Shown here: piece by piece, positions 1-5,483 of the stretch | Numbering within the stretch: position 1 is the first letter of the stretch | How the letters are laid out: the number at the start of each line of letters is the position of its first letter | Source: JABLTI01 sp030629105 | Lineage (GTDB): Archaea > Asgardarchaeota > Heimdallarchaeia > JABLTI01 | Direction of reading: 5' to 3' | Assembly: GCA_030629105.1 (NCBI GenBank) | Contig: DAOVPS010000197.1 | Location: 1-5,483, forward strand | Length of the DNA stretch: 5,483 nt | Notes under the pieces: model-generated | The model's input: only the letters and a program-made list of their open reading frames with translations | Told to the model about the DNA's origin: nothing | The model's database searches: none | Program-made: the position numbers and the translations under genes

Positions 1-2
1 TG

Positions 3-1049
3 GATCAAATAATACAATCAGATGGTTTGATTAAGGAATTCCCAATGGGTGGACTTTTCACAAGAAATAAAGAACCTTTTGCAAAAAAAAGGGTACTCGA
101 TGGTATTACATTTGACTTGCCAAAGGGATTATCTCTGGCCTTACTCGGTCCTAATGGTTCTGGGAAAACCACTCTCTTAAAAACACTTTCAACGATTTAT
201 TCACCTGATGGTGGCGATGCACAAATTTGTGGCTATGATCTTGTTTCAGAAATGAAAGAAGTAAGAAAGCATATTAGTTTTGTATCTCCAGCTATGGATT
301 TTCAAAAGAAACTAACTTTAAAACAAACTTTGGATTTCTTTGTAAAAGTAACAAATGGTGATATGGCACTTGCTAAGGATTTCATAGAGGAATTACAACT
401 TGATCACTTATGGAATACAAAACTCGAAACATTTAGTGAAGGGCAAAAAGCAATAACCAGATTGTGTGTTGGACTTCAAAAAAATCCTGCAATTCTTTTT
501 GCTGATGAACCAACAAGTGGCATTGATTTTAGGAGAAAACAGGTTGTTCTTGATTTTCTTGAGAAGCAAGGCAAAGAACGAACATTGGTTTTAGTTGATC
601 ACTCACCTGATGTTGTGGATCAGCTGTGTGACAAAATCCTACTGATTTCTTTAGGTGGCACTGTCCAAGGAATGGTTGATGTAACAAAACTACAGAATGA
701 ATTCAATTATATGTACGATATCATGGTTATTCCAAAGGATCAAATGTCAGAAAAGGAAGCAGAGAGTATTTGGCCTAGATATGAAATGATCGGTGGGATG
801 TGTAGGTTTTTCGCAGGAACTCGTGCTGAAGCGGTTGATATCCATAATAAGATAATAGATTGGGGAAAATTCATTGATTTCAAAACTTCAGGAATCTCTA
901 TTGAAGACATTACTTTGATGTGGTTAGCGAAACATGAAAAAGAACAGGAAGAAAAATTGGTAGAAGAAAGGAAGAAGGTAAAACAAGCGGAACAAGCAAA
1001 ACTAGCAAAACAAGCAAAACAAGCAAAACGAAGAAATAAGAGGAAGTGA
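3..1049 (+). CDS. ABC transporter ATP-binding protein, 5'-partial, with Lys/Gln-rich C-terminal tail
   Basis: This is the nucleotide-binding subunit of an ABC transporter, which hydrolyses ATP on the cytoplasmic side to drive a membrane permease not seen here. Numbering from the TTG at 27: Walker A is GPNGSGKTT (41-49), the signature is FSEGQ (136-140), Walker B is ILFADE with catalytic Glu161, the D-loop is SGID (164-167) and the H-loop is His192. The Q-loop position reads Ser-Pro (87-88) instead of Gln. The overall pattern resembles ABC-2-type exporter ATPases. Residues about 225-300 form a C-terminal domain, and 303-340 are a charged Lys/Glu/Gln/Ala tail. The frame is open to the left edge, and the residues before the TTG (DQIIQSDG) continue into the expected first beta strand, so the real start lies outside the window. 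The substrate cannot be told. An 83-bp gap separates it from the next gene. Confidence 0.9.
   Translation, partial: DQIIQSDGLIKEFPMGGLFTRNKEPFAKKRVLDGITFDLPKGLSLALLGPNGSGKTTLLKTLSTIYSPDGGDAQICGYDLVSEMKEVRKHISFVSPAMDFQKKLTLKQTLDFFVKVTNGDMALAKDFIEELQLDHLWNTKLETFSEGQKAITRLCVGLQKNPAILFADEPTSGIDFRRKQVVLDFLEKQGKERTLVLVDHSPDVVDQLCDKILLISLGGTVQGMVDVTKLQNEFNYMYDIMVIPKDQMSEKEAESIWPRYEMIGGMCRFFAGTRAEAVDIHNKIIDWGKFIDFKTSGISIEDITLMWLAKHEKEQEEKLVEERKKVKQAEQAKLAKQAKQAKRRNKRK
984..1028 (+). repeat. 9-bp tandem repeat (CAAGCAAAA), five units, coding for the basic tail of the ABC ATPase
   Basis: Five consecutive 9-bp units start at 984, 993, 1002, 1011 and 1020. The last two are identical to the 993 unit. The unit at 1002 has T for A at its second base, and the unit at 984 has GG for AA. 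Each unit encodes a Gln/Leu-Ala-Lys/Glu triplet in the last 25 residues of the ABC ATPase, followed by a basic Arg/Lys end. It probably grew by slippage. The same DNA read on the other strand gives a spurious Cys/Phe-rich ORF. Confidence 0.85.
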
Positions 1050-1070
1050 TTTAAACACCATTTCCAAATA

Positions 1071-1086
1071 AGTCTATAAAATAGGC
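1071..1086 (+). promoter_or_regulatory. Candidate archaeal TATA-box promoter for the alpha/beta hydrolase gene
   Basis: The gap between the ABC ATPase stop and the hydrolase start contains CTATAAAATA (1074-1083), preceded by a purine-rich AAATAAGT that could serve as the TFB-recognition element. Transcription starting about 25 bp downstream (about 1104) would give a leader of roughly 25-30 nt before the ATG at 1133. The match is by eye only, and AT-rich gaps give such matches by chance. If real, the hydrolase has its own promoter as well as possible read-through from the ABC gene. Confidence 0.45.
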
Positions 1087-1132
1087 GATAATGTCTGCAC
1101 CAAAGTATTGAATTCAAGTAGTGAGAATATCG

Positions 1133-2026
1133 ATGGCAAAGAAGAAAAAATATCAAAAAACTCCTTTTGAAGAAAGTGCAAAAGAACAAATGATTACAGT
1201 GTCAGATGGAAGTGAACTAAGAGTTCTCTCCTTTCCAGATGTTAAAACCCCTCGAGAGGATGTTGCTGTTTTCTTCATCCCAGGGATGTTTAGCATTTTC
1301 CCTCGTTGGGAACCAGTTGTTCAAGCACTTAACGAAAATTATCCAGTCTACTATGTTGAATCAAGAGAGAAAATCACTAGTAAGTTAGTGAAGAAAGCTA
1401 AATTTGATATTCCTCGTCATGCCATGGATTTAGCTGATATAGAGAAAGCATTGGGCTTAGATAAGAAAAAATATATTACGATTTCAAGTTCACTGGCTGG
1501 TTCTGGTGTTCTCGAGAATCATGCGCAAAAAACAATGACTCCACTTGGTTCTATCTTAATTAGTCCTGGAGTAGAGTTCCATTTCCCAAAATATGCACTC
1601 ATTATTTTACGTATTTTTCCGCCATTTGTTATTCAAATGCTTAAGCCCCTCATAAGATGGCTTCTCGGAGATGTCCGAGTTGATAAGAAGAATGAGCCAG
1701 AGCAATCTGCACAATATAAACGATCCATAACAGAAGCGGATCCTAGAAAAATGAGGAAAAATATTCTAAGTATCGCTCATTACAATGGTTGGGATAATTT
1801 GCCAAAGATAAAAGACCGGTTAATATTAATTGGTGCTACCTTAGACACAGTCCATGAAAGTGATTTCGTACATAGAGTTGCTAATGCACTTGAAAATTGT
1901 TCTTTTATTGATTTGGGTACAAACAAAGCAGCACACGACACTCCACTGGTGGAGCTTACTGGAAAATTCATGCTGGAATTGTCTGGGAAAGGACCAAAAC
2001 TTGAAAGCGAACTTACTCAGGAGTAG
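1133..2026 (+). CDS. Alpha/beta-hydrolase-fold protein (putative esterase/lipase/thioesterase-like)
   Basis: This 297-residue protein has an alpha/beta hydrolase fold. A lysine-rich start leads to a strand and oxyanion-type loop (AVFFIPGMFSIFPRW, about 45-59). The nucleophile elbow is SSSLAG (118-123), with Ser120 as nucleophile and Ser in place of the usual first Gly. A hydrophobic, proline-containing cap lies at about 152-179. The candidate acid is Asp238 (GATLD) and the candidate base His268 (KAAHDTP), in the expected order and spacing. It has no signal peptide or clear transmembrane helix, so it is probably cytoplasmic, perhaps touching membranes through the cap. I prefer ATG 1133: AGTGAG at 1119-1124 is a plausible ribosome-binding site about 8 nt upstream, whereas the in-frame GTG at 1121 lies inside that site. 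The substrate is unknown. The 3' end overlaps the convergent polymerase gene by 14 bp. Confidence 0.8.
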   Translation: MAKKKKYQKTPFEESAKEQMITVSDGSELRVLSFPDVKTPREDVAVFFIPGMFSIFPRWEPVVQALNENYPVYYVESREKITSKLVKKAKFDIPRHAMDLADIEKALGLDKKKYITISSSLAGSGVLENHAQKTMTPLGSILISPGVEFHFPKYALIILRIFPPFVIQMLKPLIRWLLGDVRVDKKNEPEQSAQYKRSITEADPRKMRKNILSIAHYNGWDNLPKIKDRLILIGATLDTVHESDFVHRVANALENCSFIDLGTNKAAHDTPLVELTGKFMLELSGKGPKLESELTQE

Positions 2027-5012
2027 TTGCCTCATCAGAATTAGCGAATAACGTCAAAGCAGCTTGTCCTGCTGCTCTTTGCCTTTTCACATTTCTCTTA
2101 ATACCTTTCTTTTTCTTTCGCCATTCTAACTCTCCACTTTGAATGGGTTTAATGATTTCTATGATAGCAGAATTTCCAACAGTTGTTAGTATTTCCTCTT
2201 GCTCGATTTGAATAATTTCTTCTTCTTTTACCACTACCTCTTCATTTACACTGGCAAATAAGTCATCGAGTCGACCAGGGAGCGCTCCTTTAACTTCCTT
2301 CAAGGAAACTCTCACCCCAAGGTCCTCACAGCAACGAAGCATTTCTGTCACGTAGTGGTCTCGATCGATATCATCAACGTATTTCGGATGTCTCGCACGA
2401 TCATATACTGACCCCTTTCCAGCAACAATTACCCAGGGGAATTTGTCATAATCCATCCATTCTTTGTCGACTTGTAAGTTCTCTCGAGGAGCATAGTTCA
2501 CAAAGGCTTGCACAGCGGGTGCTTTCGCTTTGTAATCTTTCGGATGACGACGAATTGGTGAGAGAATAACAACCTTAGGAAGTAGTTCCTCAGTAGACAT
2601 TTGCAGAACCTTAGTGCCAAGAGCCATGAGAAAGCGTCTTGCAGTTTGAAATTCGGTTTCATTTTCTCTCGAGTTTTTGGGGTGACTTAGCAGAATATCC
2701 AAGACTTTTCTTTGAGCCGTTCTGGCAAGAGGGGACCAATCAGAACGAACGGCCTCGAATCCCTTCACTTTGAAATCTTCCGTGAGTAAACTAATGTAGC
2801 TATAAGCTTTCTTTCTATCAGGCTTGAAGATAACTCGATAAGCAATATCCTCAAATTTTAACTCAAGAGGATTTGGAAGCTTGTCGTTAATCTCCTTTAG
2901 GATCGCATTAACGCACCGCATTAATTTGCCTATGAGTTTCTCTCTGTTCTCAAGGTTGGTTTCAGCATAAATTTCTGTGAAGATACTCTCATCTAAGATT
3001 TTGATGAAAGTAGAATCCGTATCCCCATAAATTAATTCGCAAGGAGTGACCGTTCTCGAGACCTTTTCAAGACCTTCTTCAATGCCCAGAAGATAAGTCC
3101 TCGCACTGTCTGCAATAGCAGATGCTAATGTCTGAGTGTAGAAGCGACTCCGAATGTAGAAATGGGCTCCATACATCGAATTGGCTACTATTTTCATTGA
3201 GTTCTGCTCTCTCTCGAGCATAATTGTTGTTCCTCGTATTTTGCTTCGTTCTTCTTGATCCGTTGTTTCTTCTAGCAGTTTCGAGAGTCGTTTTATTTCG
3301 TTTTTCTTGTTAATTCTCTTACTAATCAATGTCTCTTCCATAATCGAAAGGCAGGATCGCGATTGCTTGTCGAAAAGCTTCTTTGGGTCGCCGTAATCAC
3401 TTGCTTCAATCCATTGTCGTAATGTTTCTCCTCCAACATTGTGAGCAATCATCACACTTGGATACATTGAACGGAAATCTGCAATGAGAACTCCTGTGTG
3501 AAGCGAGCCTTTTGGATAAAGCACTGTTCCGCCTTCGTGAGGATGAGTTTCCCGCAAAATCCTATTCTTCTCTACTTGTTTTGCGTCAGGCCGTTTCGGG
3601 ATGAGAATTCCTTTTCGACGCATGTACCGCATTAACTCAAATTCTCCGTTGAGTCTTTCAGTGCAACTATTGGCTTCCGCTGTTGGAAAACCAGTTACTC
3701 GAAGGGTTTCTATCCACCCGGTCATCCCAAGATTCCAATACAGGTCATAAATCAGTTTACAATCATAAAAACAACGTTTTGCTAAAAGGCTTAAGCTTTC
3801 TTTTTTTCCTTTGACAATCCACTCTTTCCAGAGGGTCCAAAAAACTCTATCAGCATTAGCTTCTCCTAATCCTGCAGAATACTCGGCAAAATTATCGTCG
3901 TTTTCCTCTCTTTTCATCCCAAATTTTCCTCTACCTAGGACTTCTCCAGACACATCATATATTCCCTTCTTACCAGAAGGAGGATGGATGCCCCAGGTTC
4001 TTAGTGCTAAATCAAAAATCATCCTTCCCTTCATCCTATACGAAAGCAATCGCCCGGAATAATAACTCGGTTCATCTCTGAACATAGATAATAAGTGAGT
4101 CGGGATGCCTAGGACACTCATTCGATGGATGAGATAGGGTAGATCAAATGAATCTCCTTGAAAGGTGCAGAGGATATCTGGTTGTATCTTTTGGAGATAC
4201 TTGATGAAGTCCATTAACACTCTTTTTTCTTCTTCTTCCGAATTTTCTTGTAAGATGAATAATTTACCATTTTCAGGCTTAGTATCTTCTCCCCACATCG
4301 CACTGATGGCCAAGATTGGGCGATTCTTTTTTTGCAATAATTCTTGAACCGTCTCATCCTCTCGAGCAATTTTCACATTAATAGCCATGGTCTTCAATGG
4401 ATAAAATAACACGGGGGTGGTGATTTCTGAATCAGAGACAGTCTGAATATCCCTAAAACTAGCCTCGAGATGCAGCTCATTTTCTTTTCGCTCGCTTTTA
4501 GTAGCTTTCACTGCAAGGACGTTCAAACATTTGATGCTATTATCTAGCAGAAATCTTTTGAGATACGGAATATCTGTTTCAAAAGTCTCGAGACCCAGTT
4601 TTTGCAGTTCATTACTAATGTCAAAAATCTTTCTAGGGTCGAGTCCATAAAGTTTGATGACTTTTTGTCTCTCACCTGCCCAAAAGTACCGTCGTAAAGT
4701 AACCTCTTCTATCCCTATTTGCCAGCGACTAATAATTGGATCGTTTTGGATAATAAATTCAATGTCTTTGTTCTTCTTAACGTATAAATACGGAACAAAA
4801 TCACGAATTTTCACAAGAACTTGTGTATCCTCAGTTTTCCCAAATAACCTAATGGTGGGTAGCTGACCTTTTTCTTCTGGCATCTTGTAATCAAGGTCAG
4901 TCAGTAGGAACCTAACCTCTTGCTTTCGACTCATATTTTCTGTGGTCTCCAACTCGGTTACCCTTCTCCTCTCAGCAGAGCTACAAATCCTCAGTTCATT
5001 TTCGAAGAACAT
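2013..5012 (-). CDS. Family B DNA polymerase (PolB) with degenerate proofreading exonuclease site
   Basis: This is a template-directed DNA polymerase of up to 999 residues; Thermococcales PolB has about 775. Numbering from ATG 5012: the N-terminal domain spans about 33-160 (with FETDIPYLKRFLLDN near 144-158), the exonuclease-like domain about 200-430, and the palm/fingers about 460-740. Polymerase motifs are intact: motif A DFRSMYPS (512-519), motif B Q603..K607..NSMYG (611-615), motif C YGDTDS (662-667) and KAY (735-737), then KGFEAVRSDWS. The exonuclease site is damaged: Exo I reads NVK (212-214) for DIE, Exo II Q285 for Asn (D290 kept), Exo III R413 for Tyr (D417 kept). The C-terminus has an acidic stretch, a basic stretch and a PCNA-binding-like peptide. 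The start is uncertain: homology begins just after ATG 4934 (Met27), which has GGAG 12 nt upstream; ATG 5012 is the longest option. It lies downstream of an SRAP gene on the same strand. Expected role: synthesis without proofreading, possibly translesion. Confidence 0.93.
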   Translation of the reverse strand: MFFENELRICSSAERRRVTELETTENMSRKQEVRFLLTDLDYKMPEEKGQLPTIRLFGKTEDTQVLVKIRDFVPYLYVKKNKDIEFIIQNDPIISRWQIGIEEVTLRRYFWAGERQKVIKLYGLDPRKIFDISNELQKLGLETFETDIPYLKRFLLDNSIKCLNVLAVKATKSERKENELHLEASFRDIQTVSDSEITTPVLFYPLKTMAINVKIAREDETVQELLQKKNRPILAISAMWGEDTKPENGKLFILQENSEEEEKRVLMDFIKYLQKIQPDILCTFQGDSFDLPYLIHRMSVLGIPTHLLSMFRDEPSYYSGRLLSYRMKGRMIFDLALRTWGIHPPSGKKGIYDVSGEVLGRGKFGMKREENDDNFAEYSAGLGEANADRVFWTLWKEWIVKGKKESLSLLAKRCFYDCKLIYDLYWNLGMTGWIETLRVTGFPTAEANSCTERLNGEFELMRYMRRKGILIPKRPDAKQVEKNRILRETHPHEGGTVLYPKGSLHTGVLIADFRSMYPSVMIAHNVGGETLRQWIEASDYGDPKKLFDKQSRSCLSIMEETLISKRINKKNEIKRLSKLLEETTDQEERSKIRGTTIMLEREQNSMKIVANSMYGAHFYIRSRFYTQTLASAIADSARTYLLGIEEGLEKVSRTVTPCELIYGDTDSTFIKILDESIFTEIYAETNLENREKLIGKLMRCVNAILKEINDKLPNPLELKFEDIAYRVIFKPDRKKAYSYISLLTEDFKVKGFEAVRSDWSPLARTAQRKVLDILLSHPKNSRENETEFQTARRFLMALGTKVLQMSTEELLPKVVILSPIRRHPKDYKAKAPAVQAFVNYAPRENLQVDKEWMDYDKFPWVIVAGKGSVYDRARHPKYVDDIDRDHYVTEMLRCCEDLGVRVSLKEVKGALPGRLDDLFASVNEEVVVKEEEIIQIEQEEILTTVGNSAIIEIIKPIQSGELEWRKKKKGIKRNVKRQRAAGQAALTLFANSDEATTPE
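2043..2066 (-). other. Candidate PIP box (PCNA-binding peptide) at the PolB C-terminus
   Basis: Residues 983-990 of the polymerase read QAALTLFA, fitting the Q-x-x-h-x-x-aromatic core of PCNA-interacting peptides, with Ala rather than an aromatic at the last place. It lies ten residues from the end, just after a strongly basic stretch (about 965-979), as is common for PIP boxes in replication proteins. It would tether the polymerase to the sliding clamp. The call rests on motif and position only. Confidence 0.6.
4368..4385 (-). other. Inactivated Exo I motif of PolB (DIE replaced by NVK)
   Basis: Residues 210-215 (AINVKI) align with the AFDIET segment of proofreading archaeal PolB. The flanks support the alignment: FETDIPYLKRFLLDN upstream matches the family's DIP-x-KR block, and RPILAISAMW downstream matches the PII-x-IS block. 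Both metal-binding acids of Exo I are lost (Asn212, Lys214), so 3'-5' exonuclease activity is not expected. Confidence 0.85.
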
Positions 5013-5132
5013 TTAGAGCAGCCCCTAATTAATAGATGACCAAAAGTGAGAGTCAACTGTAAGTATTTTTGTCGAAAAAAATGCACAGAACAAATTGTTT
5101 CCGGGAGAAAATTTACTCGAGAAGTTACTTGC
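5013..5132 (-). promoter_or_regulatory. Intergenic region upstream of PolB: possible SRAP terminator and PolB promoter
   Basis: This 120-bp gap lies between the SRAP stop and the farthest PolB start. Read on the minus strand it holds, in order, a CTCGAG (5121-5116), an inverted repeat AACAA-T-TTGTT (5099-5089), a run of seven T (5081-5075) that could end SRAP transcripts, an AT-rich AAAAATACTT (5070-5061) and CTATTAATTA (5035-5026). Either of the last two could act as a TATA element. The first would place transcription near 5040, ahead of both start codons; the second near 5005, which would exclude ATG 5012 and favour ATG 4934. None is strong enough to call firmly. Confidence 0.3.
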
Positions 5133-5483
5133 TTAGAATAATTTTTGTTGCTTGTACTTCTCTACGAGTTTTGTAATGCATTGTTCCCCTTTGTTTTCCG
5201 GTTTGTTTACGTAGAGAGGAACAGGATAAGCTTCCATCTTATCGGCATCATAAGGTTTCAAAAGAGGTTTGACTTCATCTATTTCCTTGTTTTCGGGATT
5301 TAACCACAGATCGAAATCTTTGGGATTAATGATCACAGGCATTCGTTTGTGTATAGGTTCTACTACTTTGTTTGGTTCAGTGGTTAGTATAGAACAAGAT
5401 TCTACTTCCTTCCCTTCTGGACTTTTCCATTTGTCCCAAATACCTGCAAGAGCCAAAGGTTTGTTCTCCTTTAAATGAATAAA
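5133..5483 (-). CDS. SRAP (SOS response-associated peptidase, HMCES/YedK-type) abasic-site-binding protein, 5'-partial
   Basis: This is the C-terminal 116 residues of an SRAP-domain protein; the N-terminus, including the catalytic Cys2 and the WYEW-type segment, lies beyond the right edge. The visible part follows the family closely: LALAGIWDKW (core strand), ESCSILTTEPN, PIHKRMPVII with the conserved active-site His (position 45 of the visible part, codon 5349-5351), then a Trp-Leu segment, LLKPY, and MEAYPVPLYVN near the end. SRAP proteins form a covalent thiazolidine link through Cys2 to abasic sites in single-stranded DNA, shielding them during replication. The frame is open to the edge, and the TTG at 5456 is inside the domain, not a start. 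The stop is 120 bp before the farthest PolB start on the same strand, so the two may be co-expressed. Family assignment is firm; activity cannot be judged without Cys2. Confidence 0.9.
   Translation of the reverse strand, partial: FIHLKENKPLALAGIWDKWKSPEGKEVESCSILTTEPNKVVEPIHKRMPVIINPKDFDLWLNPENKEIDEVKPLLKPYDADKMEAYPVPLYVNKPENKGEQCITKLVEKYKQQKLF

Noticed and set aside
27..29. TTG as the start of the ABC ATPase
   Set aside because: The frame stays open to the left edge, and upstream residues fit the first strand of the ABC domain, so the gene is cut by the window.
1091..1111. Six-codon ORF (ATG to TGA) upstream of the hydrolase, possible leader peptide
   Set aside because: It has no ribosome-binding site, starts upstream of the expected transcription start, and its length is trivial.
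740..1189. Minus-strand ORF of 149 codons rich in Cys and Phe
   Set aside because: It lies antisense to the ABC gene end and hydrolase start; its Cys/Phe repeats are simply the reverse of the 9-bp CAAGCAAAA array. No recognisable domain.
2250..2276. GRLDDLFA in PolB as a second clamp-binding motif
   Set aside because: The spacing of Leu and Phe does not fit the PIP pattern and there is no Gln; the terminal QAALTLFA fits better.
3811..4866. Plus-strand ORFs of 60-83 codons inside the polymerase gene
   Set aside because: They are antisense to conserved polymerase coding sequence, with no recognisable domain or ribosome-binding site.
5269..5478. Plus-strand ORF of 69 codons opposite the SRAP gene
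   Set aside because: It is antisense to well-conserved SRAP sequence and has no recognisable features.
1..5483. tRNA, rRNA, CRISPR array, insertion sequence or terminal inverted repeats
   Set aside because: Reading both strands showed no tRNA-like cloverleaf, regularly spaced repeats or transposase; almost all sequence is coding.

Overview
This AT-rich window most likely comes from an archaeon. The main evidence is the large gene on the minus strand. It encodes a family B DNA polymerase with the archaeal/eukaryotic domain order, an N-terminal domain that lines up well with Thermococcales-type PolB, and a C-terminal PCNA-binding-like peptide. A TATA-like element also precedes the second plus-strand gene at the distance expected in archaea. 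An Asgard lineage is possible, but I cannot establish it from the sequence alone.

Layout. The left part (about 1-2026) carries two plus-strand genes. The first is an ABC-transporter ATP-binding protein whose 5' end lies beyond the left edge; it ends in an unusual Lys/Gln/Ala-rich tail encoded by a 9-bp tandem repeat. The second is an alpha/beta-hydrolase-fold protein with a recognisable Ser-Asp-His triad, apparently with its own TATA-like promoter in the 83-bp gap. The right part (2013-5483) is on the minus strand. An SRAP (HMCES/YedK-type abasic-site-binding) gene enters from the right edge and is followed by the PolB gene. The hydrolase and polymerase genes converge and their 3' ends overlap by 14 bp. 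No RNA genes, insertion sequences or CRISPR arrays were seen.

The main point of interest is the polymerase. Its polymerisation motifs A, B, C and KxY are intact. The proofreading exonuclease site is not: Exo I Asp-x-Glu reads Asn-Val-Lys, Exo II Asn is Gln, and Exo III Tyr is Arg. This predicts a polymerase that can synthesise but not proofread, as in eukaryotic Pol alpha and Pol zeta. Just upstream on the same strand lies the gene for an SRAP protein, a family that crosslinks to abasic sites in single-stranded DNA. Together they suggest a damage-tolerance (translesion or abasic-site) module, with PCNA recruitment through the polymerase's C-terminal peptide. That functional link is inference.

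The hexamer CTCGAG also occurs ten times in the right four fifths of the window, in all three reading frames and once between genes, where roughly one copy would be expected from base composition.
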